Below, piece by piece: positions 48,441 through 60,551 of a stretch of DNA of 64,000 bases. This stretch comes from Coriaria nepalensis (lineage: Eukaryota; Streptophyta; Magnoliopsida; Cucurbitales; Coriariaceae): assembly GCA_027186245.1 (NCBI GenBank), contig CP114495.1, forward strand, positions 2,433,001 to 2,497,000, written 5' to 3'. The first letter of the stretch is position 1. Each line of letters begins with the position of its first letter. Made by a program: the position numbers and the translations under genes. The notes beneath the pieces are model-generated. The model searched no databases. It saw only the letters and a program-made list of their open reading frames with translations, and was not told the origin of the DNA.

Positions 48441-48445
48441 GCAAT

Positions 48446-49763
48446 TCCCCCCCGCAATCCATGCAACTAATCTTCCATTTCTCATATACATCGATCGTGC
48501 TTAATTTTGTCCGAATCCAAGCCGCATGTTAGAACCTAGGGCTTTTAAGGGATATTGGCTGTTTCCAACTTTCTTGTAAAAGGCATGCTCACGCTCATGC
48601 TCATGTTGAGCTGTTGTGATCACTTTCCCAAATGGGTTATAAGTCATTTGCGATCATTATGTTCTCTCATTCTCGATCACTTTCCCAAATGGGTTAAGAA
48701 GATGAAGAAGATAATCAGTGTACGGTATCTGTTAGACATGTTATATATATGTATGTATATATATGTAACTCGGAGAACAAGGCATAAGTAGTAAGCCTAT
48801 CTCCTTGATTAAAAGCCTACTCTTGGATATCTTGATATCTGCCTGCTGTTTTACTCGCTGCTCATATCTGATAACACATACAGTAGTAGTCTAGTACAAA
48901 CGAGAATAAAGCCCAAGATGATCTCAAGCTTTTTATAAGAGTAAGACACTCTATATGATGTCATCTTTTAGGCCTAAGTGGCCAACCTGTTTAAAAGGCC
49001 AAAACCACAGTCTCTACCTGCTACTTGTAGTTATTGAGCATTAGCTTTCTGTTCGTCTCTGTGAAGAGGATTTCATTTGCACACTCGACCCAACTATCAA
49101 ATCACCTGGCGTGGGCTACATGCATAGATAGCCCAACAAAAGAGTTTGGTTTGAGGTCCGGCCCGATAAAAGGACTAGGACGGTTATTTGATAAATTCAA
49201 GTGGTAAATTAGCCGGCAATTGAAGTAGATAAAATATATGTGATTACACATTATAATGAACACATTTCTCTCAAGTCACTAAAGATACAATATTGAGAAC
49301 GAATCAAATCAAATGACCATTTCTCAATATTTTTTACTTATATTTAGTAAAATCTACGTATATATAAAATATACATGAGATTTTATGTAAAAATTTACAA
49401 ATATAAATTTTTTTCGAGCATACTTATATTTTAAGTGAATTTAAGAGTAGTTGTATGATTAACTGCATCGAATGAGGTGCATGCGAGTTTGCGACCTTAC
49501 GGATTTCCGGTTTCGTATTTGGTAAAATCTAGTTTCAAAATTCAAACATATCTAAGACGAACTCCAATTTGCAAGATTAACATTACGAAAATCTTATCAT
49601 AATATATTTATGTGTCCGAGAAAATATCTATATAGTGTTAATTCGATAAATGAACAATAAATTAAGCTTATTACATGCATAAATAGATGGTAATTTATGA
49701 ACACTACACAAACAGCACAAGCTAGTTTTCTTGTCCAATATGTAAATAGAAAATCTTAATAGA
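48446..49763. other. Intergenic between the copia element and the WRKY12-type gene
   Basis: About 1.3 kb, AT-rich. A local repeat GATCACTTTCCCAAATGGGTT occurs twice near 48620-48700. An open frame of 78 codons at 48555 has no recognisable domain and is not called. Confidence 0.4.
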
Positions 49764-52713
49764 TCAGAAAGATGAAAAGCATTCATGATCGGATGAATTG
49801 GAGTCATCACATGGAGAATGGTTATGTCTACCTTCATATGTTGTTATCACCATCCGGCAATCTTCCGAGAGCCGTTCGACTCTCTTCTTCACCCGACAGT
49901 TGCTATGCGTACAACGGTAATAACTTCTGCCATCATTATATATTATTAATGCATGTCCAAGACAAATAAAGTTTAGAAAATTTCATATTAAATCATTGAA
50001 TTCATGGAGTATTTTCATAATACGTATTCATAACATTTCTTAATTCCTTATTTCCTAAGATATAAGTTTGTTAGCATTTCTTAATCTACAAGCTAATGCT
50101 CGATGAGCATGACAACTTATTGATAATCAAAATGTATTGAATTAACCAACTATTGAGTGATGGACTAGAAGTCTTTTGGCGTTATCATGATCACCAACTG
50201 AAGCACCTTGTCATTTCAAAATCAACTCAAACAGTCAAACTCAACTGATGATGGAGTAGATTTAATCTAGCTAGCTTAATTCTAAGACTTATAGCGTCAC
50301 ATTTGTATAGATTCCAAGACTTATCGAACTTAGATATGACACATTTCTATATGACACATTTTTATTTATTAAATTAAGGAATAATATCTTAAATATGATT
50401 ATAATGTAATTTCTCAAACGAGAAAATCATACATGCACATTTCTATTCCAACGATATAAAAATTAACAATCTTTTCGATACCTTAACTGATTAGTAGACT
50501 CTACAAATAACTTCAGTAATTGATCTTTACAGAACAAGACTAATTAATCCAATTAGCAATTATTTATATTGATGGACTACTAGTTTATTCATTATATCAT
50601 TCTCTATCATAGAATTGCACACATAATTGAGATGAATTCTAATATTCTCCGAAAGTATCTATTTTCCAAGATACTGATAGAATCATGAGCTTTGGCAAAA
50701 AAAATATACTATCAGATTTGTATGATCGATCTAAATCAATTATATAATTTATAGATTAACAAGGGTTTAACATAAAATTAAGATAATTTTGCATAAGGGT
50801 CTTTTTTTTTTTTTTTACAATAATTGTACTTAAGGCCATATGCTACAGGAAAAAGTAGTATGATAATGCCTTCATTGTACTTTGTTTATAAGTTGCTTTT
50901 GTCAAAATGTATAAAAAATTAACGAATAAAATTAACTATATTGAATTTGTCAGCTGCTATTTATATGTAAGTTGAGTACTTACTACTTAGTTCTTAACTA
51001 TCAGAAACTTCATCGGAGAGGGAGAAAGAGACCAGACTAACCTACCCTACCCTACCCTCCATGCATAGTTATTACATTTACGTACTAGCTGCGACATTCT
51101 TGATTCAATATTGTATGTGTATGTGTGTGTGTGTGTTTTAATGGAGAAATAATAATTAGCTACTAATTGCATTGTGATCATAATTAATTGTAACTGATTT
51201 CCATGCAATTAATGTTAAATTGAATAAAATGTATTAAAATAAGTGTAAGTGTTATACATACCTAGGATGAAGGCTGTTCTTGACAACTTTTTGACCATAC
51301 TTCCTCCATTTGTAACCATCATCAAGAACATCTACTTCACTTCTTGTCTGAAAACAGAACCTTGGCTCTCTTAGCTTCCTTCTCACTTTCACTTTGCTCT
51401 TTTCTGAGATTGAACTTGATCTCCACCTGTCATCACATTAATCTCATTTAATATATATATATAACCCACATTCATACTATATATCAATATTAATACTAAT
51501 TTTTGTTCACTTGTTTTCTAACAGCAAAGTTTCCACTATTCTCATGTCCACACGCAAAAAATATAAATGTTTTTTATAAAGGAAACAAGAATAACATATA
51601 TATACATTATATGTAGTATGTATGTATATATATATATATATGTAATAGTTGTTGTAGGTGCAGGTATTTGCGAATTAGGTATTGATGGGAATGAAGACTT
51701 TTATGTCTTATCACTTGTCTTCTCCGTCACACCCACAACACAGCTTGAAAGTGAGATAGAGAGAGAGAGAGAAAGAGCATGGCTGCAATGCTACACTGGT
51801 GAAGAAAAAGCTTTCTGGAAAACACAGATCAAGGCATCAAGCTATAACACACTGTCAAATACATGTGGGAAGATATGATCCTAAGAGGATTTTTTTTTTT
51901 TTTTTGAAAAGGCTAAAGAATATTTTGTTAATGATGTATGTCAGCTAATGATCTTACCCAAGATTTCTTTGTTTCTTTCGTGTCTCTAATTAGTTGGATT
52001 CGTACGTAGTAAATTAGGCCCAGAAAGAAGTGATTAATTAGCAGAAATTAAAAGATGAAAGATGAAAATTAATCTTTAAAAATAAAAAATAAAGGTTATA
52101 CCATGTATTGCCGCTATCGCTACCATTACCGGTACAATTCTCCTCGTTAATAGCCCTAGAAGAATCCATGGTTCCCACCTAATTAACAAACATTTTCTCA
52201 TCAGGAAAAAAAACAAAACAAAACAAAAACCCACAAAAATTAGATAAGAAAATTAAAGTATCCAGACAAAAAAAAAAATTATGATGTGAATCATGTAAAA
52301 GACAGATTAATCAAATTAAACATGTATAATTAATACATGCACACAACCACCTGGTCGTTACTCCATGGTGGTCTAGCACTAAAGCCGGCCGCCAAGATGG
52401 TGGTTGAGGGTGTTCCGCCACCGTTGCTGCTGCCAGTGAGGGGCGGTTGTGAAATTTGAGCTGATTGCGAGGAGGGTACTGTTAAGAAGCTTAAAACCTG
52501 GTTATGATGATCTTGATCTTCAAATTGCACAAAACCCATTTGATCATGAATCGCTTGTTGATGATGGTGATGATGATGATGATGATGTGTCGCACTAGAA
52601 CTAGTTGCAAAAGAGATTTGCAAGTCGTTGTAATTATTATTATTATTATTTCCAGCTGCTGGATTAATAATAATCCCTGATGATCTCTTCCCTTCCATTA
52701 ATCCTGCTTCCAT
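49764..52713 (-). CDS. WRKY12: WRKY12-type transcription factor (group IIc)
   Basis: Four exons in phase: 52351-52713, 52102-52178, 51262-51426 and 49764-49926, total 768 nt, 255 residues. The N-terminus is Asn- and His-rich (His run of nine near residue 45). The conserved block [20 protein letters not shown] leads into the WRKY motif [20 protein letters not shown] in exon 3. Exon 4 supplies the zinc finger ([18 protein letters not shown] and EGRHNH: C-X4-C...H-X-H). The KNSLHP signature and the WWRSSS before the basic block match WRKY12 better than WRKY13. WRKY12 in other plants represses secondary-wall formation in pith; that role here is inferred. The 1.3-kb third intron splits the WRKY motif from its zinc finger, at the usual PR intron. 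The start [12 protein letters not shown] is the only suitable Met. The next upstream elements include CTT and GA repeats near 52760 and 53030. Confidence 0.93.
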
Positions 52714-54787
52714 TAATGATCAACAGTATTAATTAATTTGATTATCTTGCTGATCTTCTTCTTCTTCTTCTTCTCGTTGAGATGGATCTTGACCTTGTAA
52801 GTGCATGTATCTGTGGAACGACGCTGTTTCGGTGCGGTAGCAAGGTAGCTAGGTCGACTTATTGATTTTGTGTTTCACGAGACTTCGTGTTATATAGTAG
52901 AGATAGTGGTCGTGTATTTTGGTCAACTAGTAAACGCTGGAAAGAGGAATGTTTCTGGTCCTGCAAAATAATCATTAACAATATTCCTTCCTTCTCATCA
53001 GCTTCTTTTAGGTTTTCTAGACCTCTACAGTGAGAGAGAGGAGAGAGAGAGTGGAAGTACTCACCTCTTGAACACTGAACAGTGTAGTAAATTATGGGAC
53101 ATGATACATATAGATGTTGTGTCTATCTGTATCTAATTACATATGATATAGAAGATAATTATTGGCTCTAACCGATAATCAGACAGAATAAATATGACAC
53201 GTAGGATCATATTTAAACTATCCTATATAGCTAATCGGATAATATAATTTTTTTTTGGAATATAAATTGTTTCCACTGCCTGTAATTTGAGAACTTCAGC
53301 GAATTGGATGTATGTGATCATGTCAATACTTTTGACATGCATCCAAATGCTAACATTCCTCCTCCCCTTCTCTTCGTCATCTGATAAAGAAAAGGGTGAC
53401 ATGCATTTAAATATCTTTGTACATATAAAGGCTTATACAAATTATTTTAATTATGTATTTGGATAAATATAATATGAATTATTATCATATATTATTAGTT
53501 TAATTTTTAAAAATAAATAGTAATTTAATATAATATTAGTATTTGATAAAAATAATATAAATTATTATTTTATTAACTCGGATACTAATTGAGATAAATC
53601 ATAATTCAACAACTATTCTAAATGTTTTTTTTTCTTTTTTTCCATTTTTTTTACATGGATTTAATTTAGGGTAAGAAATTTAGCTAAGTGAAAATGATGT
53701 TAATAAAATTTAATGATTTTTTTAAAATATACTTTCTGCTTGTCCAGTCTTTCTAAGTCTAATTCCCACCTTAAATTAAACTAATACAAGAATTTATCAT
53801 TAAAAAATTTGAAATTAAGTGAGTCTGTTTTTTGACAACAAATATTTACTTAGTTTAATCACATTAATACACGTGTGTAATGATCATTACATAGTAGATT
53901 TTATCAATTCGAGAATATGGTTCTATAATAAACAGAGATTTTGCAACCCTAACAGTGACATTTTCAGGTTAAATTGCTGTCTAATTTAGGCTTAGAATTT
54001 TAACAGCTTCTTGAGCTCATTCTAGGACTCTTGTATTTTCCTACTTTTTCAATAAGAGATTTCTAAGAACACGTAAGAAGTGTCTTTTCATCAATTATAT
54101 AAATGGAAAAGTACAATATAACAAATACACTATTAGAGAAATTTCCATACAAAGGTAACAACATGCATACACATAAAACCCCACCGACTTGTCTATGTCA
54201 AAAGAGCGTAACAGATAAGATATAAATAGAAGACACATTTTTGTATAAATATAGCCGTACGAATACGTTATATGCTAAATTTTATCGAACATAAATAATA
54301 ATATTATTATTATTATTATTATATATATATCTTCTTTGTGATGTTTATAATTCTTCTAAATAAATAAGTAAAGAAATAAAAGAATAGATTGGAAATTTTT
54401 AAGGAATATTGGAGAGGGAGCTTGGAAAGAGCGAAGTCTAATGGAGAATGAGTGGTGGGGTACATCAAAACTTCCATCCATGTCAGTAATGTCTGTTGAT
54501 AGTACTTGCAAGGATGGGAATGATTGAGACACTCTAACCTTTCCAAGTTCCATATCAGACTCCAATACTTTTTATGCATTTCTCTCCACTTAGACCAACA
54601 TGCCCATTGTATATTGGGCAAACTGGCTTTTACAAACTCAAACTTTCATAAAATTAGAGTTAACGATTCATATGGTTAATGACTAATAAATGGTTGTTAA
54701 TCCGACCTACCACGTCAGACATCTGACCCACCACCCTTCTGCCGCCGCTGCTTCAATTTGATCACCTGGCCTGATCCCACCCGACTA

Positions 54788-54905
54788 CCATGTTAGCCGC
54801 TCTGCTTCAATTTGACATGATTTAAACTCTCTATCCCACCCTACTGCCATGTTAGCCGCTCTGCTTCAATTTGACATGATTTAAACTCTCTCTATCTCTC
54901 TCTCA
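54788..54905. repeat. 59-base direct tandem duplication
   Basis: CCATGTTAGCCGCTCTGCTT and the following CAATTTGACATGATTTAAAC occur at 54788 and again at 54847, almost without change. Confidence 0.93.
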
Positions 54906-56654
54906 TGTTACTTCTTATGTTTGGAATTTTGACGATTTATATAGTTCGATGACTAGTAGTGACCGATAACCACAAACGTGAAACTGTATCTTCTCATTAC
55001 CATCGTCTTTATGCGGACTTAACAGACCGACCGATTAGTAGATGCTGACAGGTCTGATCCGAGCGTTTATAGAGAGATGCGCGCGGCTTGTTTACATTAC
55101 TGTAAAATATATAATTAGATCAGATTACATTTCTTTTTCATCGTGATACCAAGTTACTCCATCTATCTCAACAGCCCACATAAACGAAATATATCTTAGA
55201 AGAATATGAAAAGGCATCGAATGTTTTAGAAACTTTTTTGAGTGAAATGCGTAATGGATTTCCTAGATGATGATAGACTCCTCTCTTTCTGCCGCCCTTT
55301 GTCGGAAGGTTAAAAACTTACAAAGCATCTTTAAAGTTTGAGTTAAAACAAAATTCATCACCACCATATAGAGTACATCAAATACGACACTCTTGACTCG
55401 CAGGCTTGCGGAATGGCGAAAATTTAAACCCACGCTAAAAAAAACTTGATACGGAGGCCAAGTATCTTGGAAGCTCGTATATATATATATATACATATAA
55501 TTAAGAGAATACAAAGAATAATACTTATTACTTTAGTTTAGAGAATATTCTTATTGCCTTCGAATTCCTTGACATGCAAAAACCTAAGTATCATTCATCT
55601 AAGACCAACAACGTACTTGTATATAAAACAACAGACAGGCCATGATCTGTACATTGTGCAAACTATTTATTTACCTTTGACGTCTCTTTAGATATCTACA
55701 TGTATCTATCTATATGGCAATAGCAATCGCCATTCGCCATTCACCAATCGCTAGCTAGCTATCTTCTTCTGCTGCATAATTATCTCACTACTACTACTAC
55801 TAATAATAATAGAAAGAAAACAATTCCAAGAACCTCTGCCATTTAACATCATTCACGTCCGCGTACGATGGCCCCTTTAGTGGAAGACAAGAAGAAATAA
55901 AAACCTTGTTTCATTGAGTGAAATTCACATTATTTTCACTAGAAATGCTATTTAAAGGATAATTTTTTATATGAATTATATAAAAAGATATTCGGCTGAT
56001 TTTGGACTAATTTTAAATTTTACCCATTAAAATATGTTATATTATATAAAATAAATAAGTAAATAATATTTTAAATAATATGATATATTTATAAATGTAT
56101 ATTCCATAGTGTAATACTTAGAAATCATGTCAAGTATTCGTTAGAAAATAATTATATAATAGATATGTAATCCATTGGAAGAAATTCTTGTATACATACC
56201 TAAATTTGACCAAACCCAAAAGTAATCCAATTAATTAATTATTATTCTTAGTGGAGTAGGAAATTAAGATCATAGTTGTGGAAAAAGGTTACCGATATTT
56301 TTTGAGTTTTAAGTTACCGTCTAAATCAGAAGGTGTAGACTACATAATCTACCTCTAATTTGCTTACAAATGCAATAACGTACAATTCAACTCTTACCTC
56401 ATAATGATTCCCAATTCTAATAATCAGATACCAAATCTTACAAATTTAACTTACATAGTCTATAACTATCAAAAGTTGCATATAGGGTCTTACAAAACAG
56501 TAAAAAAAAAATTTGAAGAAATTATATGAAGTTAAAGACTAAATACGGATCCGACATATTGATGATTTATGCATGAAAAATTCAAAGGTGCAATTGAGAA
56601 TCATAGCAAAAAGGGTTACATATTGAAGCAATAAGAGAGAGAAAAGGAAAGAGA

Positions 56655-56668
56655 GGGGGGGGGGGGGG
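56655..56668. repeat. G14 homopolymer
   Basis: Fourteen consecutive G in otherwise AT-rich intergenic DNA. Confidence 0.9.
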
Positions 56669-58039
56669 TGGAATTCCATGCAACAATCATAACCTTTCAC
56701 AATCAAATTTTAGAGACCTTCCAAAATCTAATGATGGTGGGAGGGAAAGGATTAGATATTTGGTGGGTTCCATTGTATCCTATAAAACCTTGTCGCTTTC
56801 CTCATGTGTGTTTTCTCATACTCTCCTCAGCTTTCATGAGAAATTGCCATAGGTGAGACTTAACATTCCTTACCCACTTTTGCTATAACCCCTCTCTTCT
56901 TCTTCTTCATTTTCTCTTATAATAATAATAATAATAATTTTATTTAGTCAGTAACATAATGGAGTTATATATATAGCATATAAGATATTGAGAAAAAAAA
57001 AAGGGAGAAAATTAATTAAGAATGAAAAGTTCTAACTGCTTCAAGAACTTAACTTCAAGAAATAAATGAGAAGATAAAGTTAAACAAGTTGATTCATGGA
57101 GGGAAGAAACGTGGGTGTTCCACAGAAAAACTTGAAGAATGAAATAAAACTTTGTCAGATGTGTTTGGGCTGTTGTTAGTTGAAACTGTCATCTTTTTGG
57201 GTTGGTGAACTTAAAAGTTGGTCTGGTAGTAAAAACTCTTAGAAATAAAAGCTAAAATCCCGAATTCGATCTCTAAAAGCCACATTTTAGGCCCTTAACT
57301 TTAAAAAAAAAAAAAAAAAAAAAATCTTTGTGTGTAGGTGGGCCTAAGTTCATACACATGCGAACAATTTTGAACCATCCTGCATTGTATTATCATTTTG
57401 GATCACATTTGGATTCATTCAATCAAATTTATTGTATTCAGAAAAGAAAAAAGAAAAAAAAAATTGTAGAAAAACACATAATAACCAAAAGTAGAAAACT
57501 GAATAAAAGAAGTAGATACCGGATTTGAATTACTTTTATTTATATCTATTTCTATGATGGTAAGATGGAATGTATGTATATATATACAAATATATATGTC
57601 TCTTTATGTTTGGGAGAGTGGTAGATTTTTTTTTTTATAGCCAAAAGGAAGCTTTATTGCAAAAGAGGGAAAGTTCCATCTAAAAAACGAGGTCGGATGA
57701 GGTGTCTGCTTCATTTATGCCTGTATGTGCCTGCACATGGATCTGGACCGTCCATGAAGATCAGACGGTCCAGTTGATTACCACATCAAAAACATTTTTA
57801 AAAGACACCGTATTATACCTGTCATAGAAAATATAAATACGGATCCGTATTTCGACCCGTCTTTTCCTCTCTCTTCTTTCTCCATTGAAGCTCTATACCT
57901 CTGCGACCCAGATTGAAGGAAATTTGAAGGTTGAAGGTTGAATTTTCTGTAAATCAATATGGTTTCTATCATTCAATGTAGATAAAGTTTCAAACTTTAT
58001 TACCTTGTTTGAACTTTGTTAGGATTTTCTATCATGGAA

Positions 58040-58850
58040 GAAGGTTCTGGTAGTCATTGCATGAAGTCGTGATACCATCCCAACCTCTCCTTCCCTCTGT
58101 TTGAAGCAAGTATTTATAAAACACTTCAGTTTCTTCCTGAATTAACTCCTCCTTATCCACCCACACTCCCTTAGCATTTTTAACCCTTAAAATCTTGTTT
58201 TTTTTTGCCTTCTATTTTGCACTGCTTCGTGAAAGAAACAAGTATTTTTTTATCTCCGAAGGATATCTAACTAACCCTTTATTTTTTAAACTACTATTGT
58301 TCCTCCCTTGTCCAAGCTTCCTAATTTGATTTTCACCCATTTTATACATCTTCTCACCCCTGGATTTGATTGAACATTCTGTAACTGAACAAGTTCTCCA
58401 CCCAACTTCTCAATCAAATTCTTGTTATTTGGAAAAACATCTTTACTCCATCTAATCAAATGATCCGTGCAACTTTTTTGCTTCTGGAACCATTGGAAAA
58501 CATAGGACCCTTGAAACTCCACATCCCATCTTGATATCACCAGCTCAACAAATTGCTCATGTGAAGACCACATAATCTGAAAACGAAAAAGCTTTGGTGT
58601 TCTATTATCACTAAAATCCAAATCCACAAGGATCGGAGCATGATTAGAACCCAAAAGAGAAAGATTATAAACTTTACTCCTCCACTCAAGATTAGCCAGG
58701 ACTAGATCTATCCTTTCTCTAATCATATTGCCCTACCAATTGTTTTCCCAAGTGAACTTTATCCCATTAAAAGCTAAATCAATAAGTCCAAAGTATATAT
58801 CCGTCAAGTCAATCAGATTTTGACCCCATGAAGCAAATAATTTTATGTTA
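58040..58850 (-). mobile_element. LINE relic, endonuclease to linker region
   Basis: The minus strand reads LIDLAFNGIKFTWENNW (58850-58740), then RERIDLVLANLEWRSKV, NHAPILVDLD, FRFQIMWSSHEQFVEL and KDVFPNNKNLIEKL. Further on is VKNAKGVWVDKEELIQEE, followed by a region near 58100 matching the start of a LINE RT linker. Stops and frameshifts occur. This is the 5' part of a plant L1-type ORF2 without its RT core, hence dead. Different in extent from the LINE piece at 23.3 kb. Confidence 0.87.
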
Positions 58851-60551
58851 TATAATTTTCTCTGATGTTAGCAAGACGATGATGATTATTATTTATTGTC
58901 ATTTATTGAAATCAATTATTATTTATCATATTTATTAAGTTTTTTATAATTAATATCTTATATTCTATAAATATATGTCATGTATGATAAAGTCTAATAT
59001 TTTAAGTTATGAGTTTTGGAAACCATGATAGAGATATTTCTAATTAAGACTTAAGTTGCTTAAAAGTCAAGACACAAATTATTCGTTGCTATAAGATCTC
59101 AAGAATAAACATTGATGTTCTAGATAAACAATTATATAGTTTATCACCTAAAGTATTTAGGGTGATCGATCTTATTTCCATTGATGTTAGTGGAACATTA
59201 TGATGATTATATATGTGCTTAATAGAGACTAAGGATATTGAACGTGATAGTTAGATAATTCTCAATGGTAAACAATATTAACTGTTAATGAAAATTATTT
59301 AATGATTATATTACATGTAGTCCTTAGACCTGGGATCGTTATGATATCTTATGTATCAGATTTCATGTTTTGAGATCATTCCAAATAGCTAAAGTCATGA
59401 GTGAACACAAGGTGAACCATTAGATTTGAAATGATGTACATGAAAGTTGTGAGTAATTGAAATGAAATTCATTGATTTCGTATTTGGAAATAGATCTTAT
59501 GAATTATATACTTTATTGAACAATTTTTTTTTTGTAAAGTAGCATGGTATAAAAAGAGTTTCCGTAAATCCATTATCGATATTTATTAAAGATATAATGA
59601 TTCATATGATTTGTCTATTAAGTTTAATAGTTAAATCATGCCATCGGATGAGTTGAGATATTAACAAGATGAAATGATCTTTTATTATAAATATACTATA
59701 GTCATATGAGGCTCTTTTGAAATATTATACTTCTCATTTTCCGGATAATTTTGATATTTTGTTAGAAATCAATTTTAACTTAGTGGTTATAATTATTAAC
59801 TTATAATTATTCCCAATTTTATACGTTATTGCAACAACACCATCAAATGATGTGGTTTGCTATCAGAAAATTAAAATTTATCGGAATCTTGCAGATTCTG
59901 ATTCCGGCACAGAGCAATCGACCGGGAAGTAAGCAGGGGGATTTAATTTAATATAAACTGGGACGTAATTTTTTTCTTATTACCTCGTGCCTTCTTGGCG
60001 TGGCACCTACAGTTAGTAATATGAAGTATGAACTTTCTAACTTGGTGACGGTTCGATTAATCTTTGTTTGAACCAAATTTTATCAAATGGCCAAGGTCAA
60101 TACACCACAAAAATTGTAGTGCATAATTGGGAGTAAAAATTTAAGCATTCAGGTAATACAAAGGATTCTAGATCAGTTTCCAATCATTAAACTATGTTAC
60201 TGATTCAACTAATGCACTCAAATAGTACTTCAATACCCAAAAACTATAACAGCCACCAACCGATTAGAAGCCCTTTTGTTTCAATTCTCCTGATGTTAAT
60301 AGAGACTAAAATTTATCCATAGAAAAAAATTAGATGCTACTTTTTCAAACACGAACAAATCATCTCAGCCTCAGGAATTCTGAAAACCATAAAAAGAACT
60401 GTCTTTCTGAGGAGCGAAGTGGGAATATAGCTTGTAGTGCCAAGAAAGCGAAGGGTGATGATCATGTACAAACACTTATAACACTAACACTGCTTCTACA
60501 AGCCATTTCCTCAAGGGTGGTAAGAAAAGAGGACCCGAGTGAGTTGCTAAA
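58851..60551. other. Intergenic, possibly decayed transposon spacer
   Basis: AT-rich with no coding frame. The phrasing near 59300-59480 (dense with GATCGTTATGAT, GAACACAAGGTGAACC and similar) reminds me of non-coding interiors of large plant LTR elements, but I found no termini or repeats to prove it. The 3' UTR of the ELMO gene must lie at its right end. Confidence 0.3.

Larger units (their letters stand above)
42428..48445 (+). mobile_element. Complete young Ty1/copia retrotransposon with target-site duplication
   Basis: The element spans 42433-48440 and is flanked by a perfect 5-base target duplication GCAAT (42428-42432 and 48441-48445). LTRs begin TGTTGG and end TAACA (TG...CA rule). 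Internal order: 5' LTR, unusual primer region, one gag-pol frame (43175-47128), 570 bases of untranslated 3' sequence, a purine tract GTGGGGGAT (47690-47698), then the 3' LTR. By eye the two LTRs show no base substitution. They differ only by 21 bases of extra tandem-repeat units in the 3' copy. With an intact frame, this indicates a recent and possibly still mobile copy. Confidence 0.97.
52714..58039. other. Large intergenic region, no supported gene
   Basis: About 5.3 kb. The first kilobase should hold the WRKY12-type promoter and leader (GA-rich tract near 53030-53050). The rest is AT-rich with a 59-base tandem duplication (54.8 kb), TA and TAT microsatellites, a G14 run (56.66 kb) and an A22 run near 57302. 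Short open frames at 54.3-54.6 kb, 55.3 kb and 56.7 kb show no domain and are not called. Confidence 0.45.

Noticed and set aside
48555..48791. Small plus-strand protein gene beside the copia element
   Set aside because: The frame contains an internally duplicated nucleotide stretch and no known domain; probably chance.
54319..54621. Two overlapping minus-strand frames as genes
   Set aside because: Frames overlap each other in different phases and neither resembles a family.
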